A stretch of 64,000 nucleotides of DNA from contig CM060189.1 of assembly GCA_030549335.1 (NCBI GenBank), positions 30,403,001 to 30,467,000 on the forward strand, in the 5' to 3' direction. The number at the start of each line of letters is the position of its first letter. Position 1 is the stretch's first letter. The translations under genes were made by a program, and so were the position numbers. The notes under the pieces were generated by a model that did no database searches, was not told the DNA's origin, and saw only the letters and a program-made list of their open reading frames with translations. Shown here in pieces: positions 44,046 to 56,589 of this stretch. The DNA is from Pontederia crassipes (lineage: Eukaryota; Streptophyta; Magnoliopsida; Commelinales; Pontederiaceae).

Positions 44046-46448
44046 AGATATCCTAATCAAAAAAGGCAAGCGTTTTCTATAAAAGAAGAAAAAGAACATT
44101 ACTTCTCTACTCAAAAGTCAAGAGCTTGTTTAAGATAAGAAGTTTAAGAATCAATAATATTAATACATAATTGATAATTACAAAATAATCAGGTGGTCAT
44201 GAACTTTACTTTTATGTAATTATTTTTTTTATTCATCAGTATGTATTTTAAATTTGCGTGCATTAAAAATTCAAAGTAAATAAATATCTTACTTAGACTT
44301 GAGTGTTAAAAAATATTAAAGTCGATATCACGTGCAAATTTGAGCAATGTGAAAGAAAAAAAAAAGAATCATGAGCTAACACGAGCTCGTGAACCTCTCT
44401 AAAAGGAAATTGTTGTATAAGTGTCAAAGCTATATATCAATGCATCATTTTACGATGTTTAGAATTATGCGTGCGAGTTCTATTCTGTTTTATGTTTTAA
44501 TCTCTTTATTAATTTCTATATGTCACCTAGGAACTCCGCCGTCATTATATATTTTCCGCCGTTGCTTATACGGTGAGATGGACTTAGACTAAAATTATCG
44601 TGAACTTAGAACGTTAAAATTATAAATATAATGATAATGGTGTTTCTCACCACTTATTATTATTATTATTATCTGTTTAAAACGTGCAGTGATCTGGTGG
44701 TGAGTAGGGAAAGGTACCTATGTGATTAAAAAAAGGAAGGAAGAAGAAGAAACATTGGGATGGCCGAAGTCGGCAAAGAAAATAAAAGGGCAGGGACAAC
44801 ACATGAAGAAAGTAGGAGAAGGGCAAACCAAAGTTAAAAGAAAACGATCAGCGATTGTGAATGAATGCAAAAAAAAAAAAAGTTCGATCAAAATTTTATT
44901 TATACCGCGACGACATTATCGAATTAATCGACTTCAATAATGAAGTCATATTTTATTTATGAATTATATAATTATTAGTGTCGCATAAATTAAATCGTCG
45001 GCGTAATGTTAAAAAAACGAAAGATTGACTATAAATAAAAGTTAAAAGAAAACAAGATCTCCACTGAATGAATGAAACATGAATCATCATCATCATTATT
45101 ATTTGCATGGTGTGTATTAATTAATTCAATGCGATAATCAACATGCATGGTGTGGCTGTTACTTAATTTTCTTGATTTTGGACGCCAAGGAAACGTGTGA
45201 CTATTTTTCTGCCAACGGAGAGTGGAAGACGACCTGGGAGAGACGGATACGAGGACGATGTCGGGGACTCGACAGATCCTTCGAACACTGCAGCTGACCA
45301 GTCGATTGCCGCCAGCTGGCAGCTCGCTTCATATCAGTCGTCCGTGTCATTTCTTTTGTTGGCCGGCTCCTAATTTTCTCAACCCTAAGACCACCAGGGG
45401 GGGAGAGAGAGAGAGAGAGAGAGCTGAAGTGTAATCCACCTTCGGCTTGGACGGCTTGGACTAGTAACATTACTTTTCTGTTACCGAGTACTGGTCGATC
45501 TCACATAATGACAAAATGATACTAAATATTAACTAAAATATGAATTTTAATTATTATTCTAAATAATTGGAATCGTATTTGAAAGAGAACATTTATATCG
45601 AATAATAAAATGGAGTGTTAATGGTACGAAACTAAGAATCATCAAACGAATCATGAGTGGCTCAACTATTATATAATTAAAGATATAACTAAGATCCATC
45701 GAAAAAATAAAATAAAATATTCAGAACATTCATGTGCTGTGATTTGTCACTGTTAGCCATCTCCATTGATTAAACTCATTGCCTGCAATATTGAATAAGA
45801 CGAATCTCCCATGAGTTATAAGCATAATTATCATGAAAGAGTTTATGAATCAATCCTTACAAGAACTATCATAAGAGCATTAATTATTAGTGCGAAGATG
45901 ACAAAGGATCATAATGAAAGTAATAGTGGACCAATCTCCATAAGAACATAACAAAATCATAAGATCATATTTAATCATCTTAAAAGTGACACATCTATGA
46001 ATCATCATTACAAGAATTGCTTTCATTCTTCGTCATTACATTACATTACATTGTAGCTTTAACTTGTAAATAAACTATCATAACAGGGTGGCACAACGTA
46101 CGAGCATGAACAAATTCCGTTGTGAGACATCGTTTTTAATCAATCTATTAACTTATAATGAAGAAATTAATTATATGTTGATCAGCTCCACTTTATTTTA
46201 GAAGCAAAAAACGTTTGGAACGATAATAGGCTTCTCCTAATTTAACAAAGTCACAAGCTTGAATTTCGTGAATATAGAAAAAAATTTATTAAAAGTCTCA
46301 CTTGTCGTGTGATGCTCGATGACTTTATCAAATTAGTTAATCTAGATAATGGAACTACATGGATTTTGCTAAAAAAAAATAAAAAAAGGCGTTCCTACAA
46401 AATTGAATTGGATAAATAATATAAAATGCTGCAGCTCTCACACTTTCC
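44046..46448. other. Intergenic upstream of the P450 gene
   Basis: AT-rich, with one GC-richer stretch at 45190-45460 ending in a short (GA)n (about 45403-45422); open frames there look spurious. An ATTACATTACATTACATT microrepeat is at about 46035. Nothing else is recognised; distal promoter elements of the P450 gene would be here. Confidence 0.5.
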
Positions 46449-46456
46449 TATAAATA
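46449..46456 (+). promoter_or_regulatory. TATA box of the P450 gene
   Basis: TATAAATA, 90 bp ahead of the ATG, followed by a C-rich leader (CCCTCCCACT, then CTCCCTCC repeats) typical of plant 5' UTRs. Transcription would begin near 46480, giving a leader of about 65 nt. Confidence 0.75.
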
Positions 46457-46546
46457 AGAGCCCTCCCACTCTGCATTTGTGCCACAAGGCCTCCCTCCCT
46501 CCCCCTTTCTCCCTCCTCTTGAAATCCCTCTCTTTGTGTAGTGGCC

Positions 46547-48088
46547 ATGGAAGCAGAGCATCTGCAGTACTACGCCTCCCTTTCCTTCTTCTCCTTCTCC
46601 GCGGTCTTCGTCCTCCTCGCTCTCCTACTCAAGCTCCTGCCGTCGTTCACCACGTGGTGGTGCTCCTGCGCCGTGTGCGACGCCTACGTCACCTCGTCCT
46701 GGGCCGCCGAATTCGACAACCTCTGCGACTGGTACACCCACCTCCTGCGCCGGTCCCCGACGCGTACCATCCACGTCCACGTCCTGGGAAACACCATCAC
46801 GGCCAATCCGGACAACGTCGAGTACATGCTCAAGACCAACTTTGACAACTTCCCCAAGGGGAAGCCCTTCGCGGCCATCCTCGGCGACCTGCTCGGGCGC
46901 GGCATCTTCAACGCCGACGGTGACCTCTGGCACTTCCAGCGGAAGATGGCGGCCGCTGAACTGGGGGGAACTTCGGTCCGCCTCTTCGCCGCCTGCGTCG
47001 TGGCCGCCGAGATCCGCACGCGCCTTGTCCCTCTGCTCGACGCGGCCTGCGACGGGGACCGGGTGCTCGACCTCCAGGACGTGTTCCGGCGCTTCGCGTT
47101 CGACAGCATATGCAAGATCTCATTCGGGCTCGACCCCGGATGCCTCCAGCTGTCGATGCCGGTGTCGGAGTTCGCGGCAGCATTCGACAACGCCACGAGG
47201 TTGTCGGCGTGGCGGGCGACCGCCACCGTGCCTGCCGTGTGGAAGGCCAAGCGGATGTTTAACTGGGGAACGGAGAGGGAGCTCCGGGACTCCATTAAGT
47301 TGTTGAACCTTCTTGCGGCAGAGCTCATTCGACAGAGGAGAAAACTCGGCTTCTCTTCGAACCACGACCTTCTGTCCCGGTTCATGAGCAGCGTCGGCGA
47401 CGACGACGAGTACCTGCGGGACATCGTCATCAGCTTTCTGCTCGCCGGCCGCGACACGGTCGCGTCCGCGCTGACTTCTCTCTTCATGATGTTGTCCCGG
47501 CACCCGGAGGTCTGCACGGCGATGCGCGACGAGATCAAGCGCACAGCTGGAGTCGGAGACGGCGAAGTGCCGGGCTACGGACAACTGAGAGAGATGCACT
47601 ACGTGCACGCGGTTATCTACGAGACCATGAGACTGTACCCGCCCGTGCAGTTCGACTCCAAGTACTGCCTCGAAGACGACGTGCTCCCGGACGGAACGTT
47701 CATACGCAGGGGAACTCGGGTGACGTACCACCCCTACGCCATGGGACGGATGGAGGATGCGTGGGGCGACGACTACGACGAGTTTCGCCCCGAGCGTTGG
47801 ATAAAGAACGGTGAGTTCTGTCCGCAGGATCCCTTCAAATACCCTGTCTTCCAGGGCGGGCTCCGGACGTGCCTAGGCAAGGAGATGGCGCTGATGGAGG
47901 TGAAGGCCGTGGCCGTGGCTGTCATCCGGCTATTCGACGTCGACGTCGTCGACGCCGAACAACCTCCCAAGTTCTCTACGGGACTCACGGCATCATTCAG
48001 GGGCGGGTTACCTTCGAGAGTTCGCCGGAGAACCACGGACGGCGAAAAAGCCGGGAGGGAGGTGCCGTTGGCTCCCGGCGCATGTTAG
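46547..48088 (+). CDS. Cytochrome P450, CYP94 family (CYP94C-like)
   Basis: A single-exon 513-residue microsomal monooxygenase. An N-terminal anchor spans about residues 12-33. The CYP94-type segment KGKPFAAILGDLLGRGIFN lies at about 104-122; the I-helix is AGRDTV (300-305), with Val where many P450s have Thr; the K-helix ExxR is E359-R362; PERW is at 415-418; the heme loop FQGGLRTCLG (435-444) has Cys442 as the iron ligand. All core elements are intact. CYP94 enzymes are fatty-acid or jasmonoyl-isoleucine oxidases; FDSKYCLEDDVLPDGTF and GTRVTYHPYAMGRM best fit CYP94C, whose Arabidopsis member oxidises 12-OH-JA-Ile. ATG 46547 follows a strong context (GCCATGG). Coding GC is very high against AT-rich flanks. 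Confidence 0.92.
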   Translation: MEAEHLQYYASLSFFSFSAVFVLLALLLKLLPSFTTWWCSCAVCDAYVTSSWAAEFDNLCDWYTHLLRRSPTRTIHVHVLGNTITANPDNVEYMLKTNFDNFPKGKPFAAILGDLLGRGIFNADGDLWHFQRKMAAAELGGTSVRLFAACVVAAEIRTRLVPLLDAACDGDRVLDLQDVFRRFAFDSICKISFGLDPGCLQLSMPVSEFAAAFDNATRLSAWRATATVPAVWKAKRMFNWGTERELRDSIKLLNLLAAELIRQRRKLGFSSNHDLLSRFMSSVGDDDEYLRDIVISFLLAGRDTVASALTSLFMMLSRHPEVCTAMRDEIKRTAGVGDGEVPGYGQLREMHYVHAVIYETMRLYPPVQFDSKYCLEDDVLPDGTFIRRGTRVTYHPYAMGRMEDAWGDDYDEFRPERWIKNGEFCPQDPFKYPVFQGGLRTCLGKEMALMEVKAVAVAVIRLFDVDVVDAEQPPKFSTGLTASFRGGLPSRVRRRTTDGEKAGREVPLAPGAC

Positions 48089-50333
48089 CATATCGAGTTT
48101 GTTAGCGCTATTATCGTGCGCTGGAATTTGTTTAGTCTAAACACTAATTTGTTTCGGATAACATCACGTAAATAGACGGTCAACTGGTATATACTTCTTA
48201 ATTAGTTAAAATAAAATACGTTAAGCTTTTACTTAAACATGTAGTCTTTTTTTATCTTTCTAATAATATATAATAAAAACTTGACCACTGGAAATTTGCC
48301 AGTTTGCAACTGGTGGTGGTTAAGTATATAATTAAAGCTCCAGATCATTAATTAGTATTAAATAAAAGCAGGTGTCATTTTTAATTAGTAAAGTTAATAT
48401 TTTTTTCGGTAGTAGCAAAGTTAATATTTTGAATAACTCAATTTAGCACAGGTTTTTATTTTGATTATATCAATATTTAAAATTTAAGTTATAACCTATG
48501 TCTATTCACTACCCCATAGAAAATAATCTGAAATTGACAAATAAAGCATGTAGAAAAAAAAAACAAAAGTTGAACACCTCAAATGTTATTTGTTAACAAC
48601 TTAATTGTAGTGGAATGTATTTTTTACAATGATTGCTAGGCTAGTAAGTAGTAACCTACCCATTCTAAAAATTAGGCCACTAGTCAGTTAAACCAATTGA
48701 TAATTTTGAATGCATGAACTGCCATTAATTAGTCATTAGGTCATGTTAACAACTCACAAGGTTCAAATAGGATCTATTACATGTTCCCAAGTGGTCATAT
48801 TATTTTCTCTGTTTCTAGTCAGCCTAGCTTCAACTTTTTATTTTTCTCAGGTAATGCAAGTTGTACTAAATCATAATTCATAACATGAAGTATGGTTCTG
48901 TAATGACAAAATACAAAATGAAATTGTTCTATAAAAACCGCATAATAATATTCTTATATTCTCATCTCGCTAGGATCCTACATGTTTGTAGAGGCGGAGG
49001 CGGAAATTATTTTAGTAGGTTCACTAATTATATGTATCGTATAATTACAATAAGTAGATATAATATTAAATGAATGGTTATATAATTTTTTATTGGCTAA
49101 ATTTTTTAATGACAATAGTAAATATATATCATTATATTATTCATTTATTATTAAATAGTTTATTTATAAATTTTATAATTAAATTTATGTTATTTATAAA
49201 TCTTTGCACTCATAAATTAAAGATTTCACAAGTAACATGCATAGAAATATACAAGAAAGCTTATAAAATCACATAATTAAATAAGATAATGAATATATCA
49301 ATTGATTTTGTTTAGAAGTTAATATATTTGAAATAAGAGAATAATTTAATCTTAATTATTCAAGATGAATGTTATTGTCATGAAAATTTGTGCAAGAGCA
49401 GGAAAATGTTATTGAGCCATTTACAAAAGTCTAATGTTTCATACATAAAAGTATCATTAGGAGATGGGTTATTTCTATACTCTAAATTCATAAGATATCA
49501 TACAATGGAAAATAACCTTTAATATTTCAAACTTTTTTTAATCCTCTTTGAACAATAAAAAGGTTCAATCTCTTTCGTGTCTAAAGACATAAGTAGGGAT
49601 GTTCATGGATAAAATGTTCATAAATAAATCTGATTAAGTTTGAATTTGACCTAACTCGAGTCAGGACAAATTAGGTGGTCTGGTCACTCAATCACTATTT
49701 TTTATTTTAATTTAACATTTGAACATAAAAATACATTTATTATTTTATTGTAAAGACTAAAAATAAAAATTGGGTGCTCATTTAAGATGTTTTCTTGATT
49801 GGTGGAACAAGATGTTTTCTCTTTTTTCATTTGACGTTTTCTTTTCTATTTTACAAACTAATTTTTTTTCTTTACCATATTCTTTTTTTAACTTTCTTAT
49901 ACAAATTAATTAATTTATTAAATATAAAATAAATATTATAAAGGATTAATATAATATTATTTAATTAACAATTTTAAATATTTTATTAAATATAATTTAT
50001 TAAAAATGATTTTTATATTTAAATTAATATAGTTACTAACAATTTTTAATAAAAGATTTTAATTTATACTTTTATTTAATATTTTAACAAAAATATATTT
50101 TGTATTTACAATATTTTTTTTATTCAGACAATCACTAAAATTAATCTATCACATCACCTATCTAATTCTTCGTCATTAAGTTTCATTTCATTCAAACACA
50201 TCACAAACTAATCTATCAATTCAACTTCACTTTCAGCTCGAAAGAACCGTGATTTCAATTGCCAAACAGCCCATAAAACAAGCATGAAACACCATAGAAA
50301 ATTTTGAATGGACTCTGAAATAAAAAACAACTC
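48089..50333. other. Intergenic 3' of the P450 gene
   Basis: The first 100-200 bases should hold the 3' UTR. The rest is very AT-rich with short spurious frames. ATGTTCATGGATAAAATGTTC and CTAACTCGAGTCAGG near 49595-49660 resemble the interior of the AGGGGTGAGC MITEs, but no ends were found. Confidence 0.5.
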
Positions 50334-50790
50334 TTAGGGTGTGTTTGGATGGAGGATTAAGGAGTGATACTTCAGGTTCAATTGAAATGAGCTGTGTTTA
50401 AAATTCTTAAATCTTGTTGGATAGTAATTTTAAAATTTTAACTAAGATTATGTTGGTGTTTGTTACTCCATCACATGACCTAAAACTAAACCATCCAATT
50501 GATGATTTTTTTAAGGTTTAAAAATTATTATTCTCATTCTACTTTTTTTTCTTATTCAAATTAAAAAGAAATAATATCTTAGGATAATAAAATTTTTATC
50601 TATTTTAACCTTTCTTAACTCATACATTAAAATTTATATTCAAACAATTAGTCGACTAAATTAATCCACACTATTCTATTAACTCATACCAAAACATGAT
50701 TTATATAACCATCGTCACATTCAACCTCACCAACTCACTTCATCACCTTAATCCCCCTCTTTTAACTTAAATTATCAAACAAAACCTTAA
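50334..50790. mobile_element. Probable MITE with GTTTGG-type ends
   Basis: The left end AGGGTGTGTTTGGATGGAGG pairs loosely with the right end read inward, AAGGTTTTGTTTGATAATTTAAG, and GGATTAAGG recurs inverted as CCTTAATCC near 50745. It is non-coding. The target duplication was not identified. Confidence 0.5.
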
Positions 50791-50801
50791 TTTTAGGAAA
50801 A

Positions 50802-50985
50802 AATGATTGTGCTATCCTTTTTTAAGGATAGCACTATCATACACCTATTAATCACCATTCATTTCATGATTGATGGTGGATCAAAAAAATTTTAATTAAT
50901 CAAGCCATCATTCATCATGAATCGAATGGTGAATAATAGAGGTATGATGATACTACCCCTTAAAATGGATAGCACAAACATTAAA
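50802..50985. mobile_element. MITE, hairpin type (single copy)
   Basis: The left end AATGATTGTGCTATCC and the right end read inward, AATGTTTGTGCTATCC, are near-perfect inverted repeats. Inside, ACTATCATAC pairs with GTATGATGATA and ATTCATTTCATGA with TCATGAAT, so most of the unit folds on itself. It is 184 bp and non-coding. Same family as the array at 51628-52130. Confidence 0.8.
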
Positions 50986-51627
50986 TCCTTAATTTTAATC
51001 CTTTAACAAGAATATTTAAATCTAGGCAACATTTGTGACGTTAGATGTGCTGAAATTTCATGGATGATCTTTTCAGTTTTGATTATAATAATTGCATTTA
51101 TATCATCCTTTAATTTGCTTTTGTATAGGATGTCCCTCGACTTTATTTTTTATTTCTATCATCTTCATAGTCGTTTTGAGAAAACAAAATGTTATCCATC
51201 TTTGAAAACGTTACATATCAAATTTATCCTTATTTTTTTAATATAAGAAAGAACTATTATAGACAGAAATAATAATAATAGGAGCACAATAGTTTATAAA
51301 AGATTATTTTTAATTAATAGTTTTGCCTATTTTGATTATTTCTTTATGTTTTAATAAGAAAGTAAGAGTAAATGTGACATTTTATAATTATTAAAAAATA
51401 AATTAACAAAATTTTGAATGAAACTGAGAGGATATAGAGGCTAAAACCTGCAAATTTTGTAGTTCAAGATCGTTCAAATGATAACATATCAATGAAAATC
51501 CCATGACATAAAACTTTAAAGTCACATAAAATATACCTGATATATTTCTAAAATTATACGTGCATAATGTGTGAAGTTATTAGATAAGAAACACGAAGTT
51601 GTGAATTATATATATATATATATGAAA

Positions 51628-52123
51628 AAAATGATTATGCTACTTTCTTTAGGATAGCACCATCATATCTCTATTAATCACCGTCTATTTTCATGATAAA
51701 TAACAAATCAAAAAATTACCCAATTAATCAAATCACCATCCGTCATGAATCGGATGATGATTAACAGGGGTATGATGGTGCTACCCATAAAAAGAATAGC
51801 AAAAATATTAAACCACTACCTCTTTTAAAGGGTAGCACCATCATACTCATATTAATCATCGTCTATTTTATGAAGGATGGTGAATTAAAAAATTATTCAA
51901 TTAATCAAGCCATCATCCATCATGAATCAGATGATTAATAGGGGTACGATGATACTACCCTAAAAAGGGCAACACAAACATTAAATCACTACTCCTTTTA
52001 AGGGGCAGCATCATCATATCCCTATTAATCATCGTCTATTTCATGATGGATTGTGAATAAAAAATTATCCAATTAATTAAGCCCCAATTAATCAGGCCAC
52101 CATGAATCGGATGTAGCACAAAC

Positions 52124-52130
<7 letters not shown>
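51628..52130. repeat. Three tandem units of the same hairpin MITE
   Basis: Units at about 51628-51812, 51817-51986 and 51990-52128 each run from GGGTAGCACCATCAT (or variants) through ATTAATCAYCGTCTATTT and an inverted CATGAATCGGATG to a RTAGCACAAACATTAA-type end. The third is internally shortened. Each unit repeats the terminal motif of its neighbour, so the array may have arisen by unequal exchange or successive insertion. Confidence 0.8.

Positions 52131-52170
<40 letters not shown>
52129..52170. repeat. (TA)n microsatellite
   Basis: About 20 TA dinucleotides at the end of the MITE array. Confidence 0.9.
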
Positions 52171-52174
<4 letters not shown>

Positions 52175-53190
52175 TAAAGTGCTTCGTCCAACTTTCTGGA
52201 TAAAAGAACCATTTTGCGTAAAAATAAATTATAGAAATGTAAATATTGTATACAATGTGACACTGACCAGTACTCTTGAAAAGCAAAAAAAAAAAAATTT
52301 CACTAAATTATTTATTATAAAAATCATTGAGCACAACTTCTTCCATTATCCAGCACATGACAAAGGAAATATTTTACATTATTCGTTGAATAAAAATCCT
52401 TCAAGATAACATATGACACAGGTAGAGATAAAGATTACTTTGCCCTGGCGATCGATTTATTCAAACTTAGAAAAAAACAACTTGATTTCTTAAAAGAAAC
52501 TGTACAGTGTACACTTTTTTTTTCAAATAATTACTTTTTTTGCACCATCTTCTATGTCTATGTGTAAATTCACAAGAATAACATTTTATACTTTAGTTTT
52601 AATAACGTCACCTAAGATTCATGCAAATTTTTAATGTATATATTCATAATTATATGCTAATTAAATAGGTTTATATATTATAGAAGAAAATAAAACTATG
52701 AAAAGCGATCTATACTATTTTAATATTAACTATACAGATTTTTTTAATATATTTTAAAGATATAGATTTTTTTATAGAATTAAATATTAATATTTATTTT
52801 TCAGAGTTTCCAGATATACATTATTTATTTTATACCCTTAAATACAAAAGTCGTTGACCAAAAATGATGAATGAGCAAATATGCTTTGGATATGGGATGA
52901 CATGCCTTTGGGCTGGTCACTATCATGAACCGCACCCGGGTTGGAGCGTTGTGGGTCCGGACCGGACAAACAGACCACAAAAAACACGACCACGACCAGG
53001 GCGTCAATTTAAGCCACAGGCACCCCCCACTTTCTCCAGCACGTGATCCCCCACCCGACAGCAAACGTTTTTATCGTCTCCGTCACCGTCAGGACCCCAC
53101 CCTTCTGCCATGTTTCTTCAACAATTATTTTCCTTCGACAAGGTTGGTTGGCAAAATGTTAATAAATTTGTGTTTTAAATGATTCGATTA
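52171..53190. other. Intergenic with an unassigned GC-rich island
   Basis: Mostly AT-rich. At about 52885-53140 a GC-rich block (CGCACCCGGGTTGG, CACCCCCCACTTTCTCC, CCGTCACCGTCAGGACCCC) stands out. Frames across it on both strands show no family signature. It could be a promoter or 5' UTR remnant, or captured sequence. Confidence 0.4.
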
Positions 53191-53832
53191 AGACTCTATT
53201 TGGTATTATTAATTATTTGATAAATAAGTAATGATTTGATAGTAGATAACAATTTAATTAGTGGATAATGGAAGATAATTAATGATTAAAGATTTTAACA
53301 AATAAATATTTGATAAACTTATGATAGAATTAGTTGATGAATATAAAATAATATAATTAAACATATACTAGATTATTCAATTCAAACACTATACAAGATT
53401 TATTACAATGCAATAAATAAATTATTTATAGATCAATTAAATAAAATAAAATCTCATAATTATTTTTTTTGAAAATATATTGAAATTTGTATTGACACCC
53501 ATGATATAAAAATATTATTTATTAAACTAGTTTTTTATTCAATATTAATATATAAATAATTTGTAATTAATATGAATATAAAAAATATGTAGTTAAATCA
53601 TGATAAAAAATGAGAAAATAATAAGACAAATTGAGAAAAAAAAATAAGATATTTGAATAAGGATAAAATTGAAAAAAATTATGAAACGTTAACTTCTAAT
53701 CGCTAAACGTTAGTAAAAATAGCTTTTCAATATTTTCATATGAAACGTTAAATACTATTTATTATTATCATTTACCTAACAAAAGAATTAGTTGAAATAT
53801 TAATTTTAGCGTTGCCGAACAGAACCTAATAT
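53191..53832. mobile_element. Probable hAT-like MITE, about 640 bp
   Basis: The left end TTAAGACTCTATTTGGTATT pairs imperfectly with the right end read inward, TTAGGTTCTGTTCGGCAACG. The body is AT-rich with mirrored AATTATTTGATAAA/TTTACCTAAC segments. There is no coding capacity. Confidence 0.5.
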
Positions 53833-54760
53833 ATGTAGTTTCATATTTAATACCTGGAATTATCACTTTCGTAAGATAAATATTATTTTACTTTTTTTAT
53901 CATGACTTCAAAGTGGTAATAATCTTGAATATTCACGAATGCATACCAAAAAAAAACATTTATTTTTCTTCCACTTCTCTTCGTACCAGAAGGTGCATTA
54001 CAACTTACAAGATAAAAGTAAGCGCGAACAAAATCGGATGCACAACTATGTGATTCAATTTCAGTACTAATTTAATTTTGATCGGATGGAGTGCGAATCA
54101 TGTCATTACAAATTATTCAAAAATTATAAATATTTGTTATTTTGAGTACATTATAAATATTAATTATGATCAATTAAAAGATCTTTTTGTAGTATGTATT
54201 ACTAATACAATCATTTTGTGGATTACATTCAAAGGAAAATTTATAATTTATATATGTAATGTTTTTATGCATGCAGAAACATTTTGTGATATAGATTATA
54301 ATATTTCTTTCTTGTGATTGAATATCAATTTTTTTAAAATTTGGATCCGACTAGAATGAGCAGTCTCTTTTTTTTAGTATGTATATAAAATTTATATATT
54401 GAACCATCTTTGTTTCTGAAAAGTATACCATGTTTTTAGGCAAATAATCACCAACTTTGATGCAAATTTGTGCTTGGATTAGCATATGTATAAAGTTAAG
54501 CGTTTTTATTCTATTTTATGGATTTTTGAAAACTTTATATTTCCTCATGATAGACTTTTAACATACACCCGTTTATTAACATTTATGAGAATAATTATTT
54601 TAGTGATTCTAACATTTTTAATGACATTATTAAACGCATCTCAATCGTTAATCATGATCAATGGATCTGATCATAAATGATTAAATCTCATCATTTAAAA
54701 ATATTAATTATCTCAATCGTGGATCAACGATTGATATGTGCTCAACATCCCTCCGAAACG

Positions 54761-54762
<2 letters not shown>
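53833..54762. other. Intergenic, nothing supported
   Basis: AT-rich; short frames only. Confidence 0.5.

Positions 54763-54794
<32 letters not shown>
54763..54794. repeat. (TA)n microsatellite
   Basis: About 16 TA dinucleotides. Confidence 0.9.
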
Positions 54795-54797
<3 letters not shown>

Positions 54798-55012
54798 GCG
54801 CCCATTAAAATATCAGGCTAATTAAAATAAAAAATCAGTAAAAGAGAGAAAGATAATTTTTTATCCTATATTAATAAATTTTTTTTCAAGTAGATATAAA
54901 AATATCTAAAGTTTACATCAACAGATCACATGTAAGCTGGTTTGCGTGCGTAACTGCTAACGTATTCGACCTCATTGTTTTGACAGCCACGTGATCATGC
55001 CAACCTGGTGTT

Positions 55013-55159
<147 letters not shown>

Positions 55160-56020
55160 TGAAAGAGGAGGTAGTTGACTGATAATTTTCACGAATTAAA
55201 AATAGAAAAATGATAAAAATTTACTGATTAAAAAAGTTAAGTATTTGATGAAAATAAGGATCTGATTCTAATTAAAGTAGGAACATGATTCAAAGTTGAA
55301 TTTATTATCAAATTCGATTATATTTTTATGGATATTTGATGGAACAAATTGAAACTAATTTCTGTTGTTAAATGTTGTCTTAATTTATATTAATATTGCA
55401 TCACCTTTTCCCATCCATGTCGTGGCATGCATTGCGTGCCACATTTGGACGTATTGCCATGTGCCCAGTGTGCTCCAAAGGGCCACGCCATCACATCACT
55501 TGTCAAGTTTGCAGCTTCGCATTGCCAATTTGGCATCTCTATTATTGCACCCTATCCGTCATCGTCCAATCACAAGTCAACCAGAGATAAGAAAAACAGA
55601 TCTCATCATGAAATATTCTGATCATTATATCTCAAGGTGCATTAATTTTACCATTAAAATCATGCAAATTGAAATATCCCAACGGAATCGGTACTGCAAA
55701 AAGATGTTGGCCTTCCCAGCACCTCCAACCGATCTCCCTCCCTCTCCCAACTTCTCCCTACCTCCCCCGGCACTCCCAACTGGTCTCTCTCCCTCCTCCT
55801 CCAGCCAATCACTCTCTTTTCCTTCCTGATCAGTAGAGAAAGAAAGGACGAGGACGAGATCCAAGCGTTCAACAATCACCCGGAGTCGGCAGCGGCTATT
55901 TGTCTTCTCCAGTGAAGCAACATCAGTTGTCACGATTTCGATTTAAACTGCGATTTAAAACGAAGTTCACGATTCATTACGGATGATCAAATAAAATTAT
56001 GAAGGAAAGTGAAAACGTGA
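55160..56020. other. Intergenic with a GC-richer block of unknown nature
   Basis: Between about 55400 and 55930 the base composition is more balanced, with a CT-rich tract (55730-55820). Open frames exist on both strands (55365-55829 plus, 55933-55625 minus), but neither shows a recognisable domain and the minus one is Gly/Glu low-complexity. It resembles a promoter or leader of a lost gene, or retrotransposon debris. Confidence 0.4.
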
Positions 56021-56589
56021 TGTAATTTTTTTATATATCACGAGAATAAAAGTGTCATTAAAATAAATTTTATAATATTACAATGATCATTCGTACCAAA
56101 TCAATTTTCTTAAGTTTTAACTTTAACAAAATGACTTTACCTTCTTACAAATTACAAACTAACACATATATATTACACATAACAAACTCTTTCGACATTT
56201 TAATAAAAGGACACGAGAGTAACAACTCCTATCATTACTTTTACAACAAAAGAGTTAAACCCTACTAAGATTATGAGCTCCCACGATCTAAAAAATTATA
56301 TTGATCTGAAAAATATTAGACACAACGTTATGAGAAAAAATAACTCAGTAAGTTGATAATTCATAAGCTATGTTACATCTAATTAATTTGAAGAGACAAA
56401 CAAATATATGAAATAATTGTAATATCACAATTAGTATTTTCATATATTTGAAAATAGTATATACAATTTCTTAATCAAAATCATCACATTCCTATTGCAT
56501 TCAATATCATTTAAATCATATCAAACATATATATACAAATGCAACATTCTCATATGAATGCGCGGATCACCAACTGGTCAGTGATCCGT

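Noticed and set aside
46541..46546. Start of the P450 two codons upstream
   Set aside because: The codon at 46541 is GTG. ATG at 46547 has a good plant context and gives a normal N-terminal anchor.
46625..48105. Several 90-286 residue frames over the P450 gene
   Set aside because: They overlap the intact P450 in other frames; high GC suppresses stop codons.
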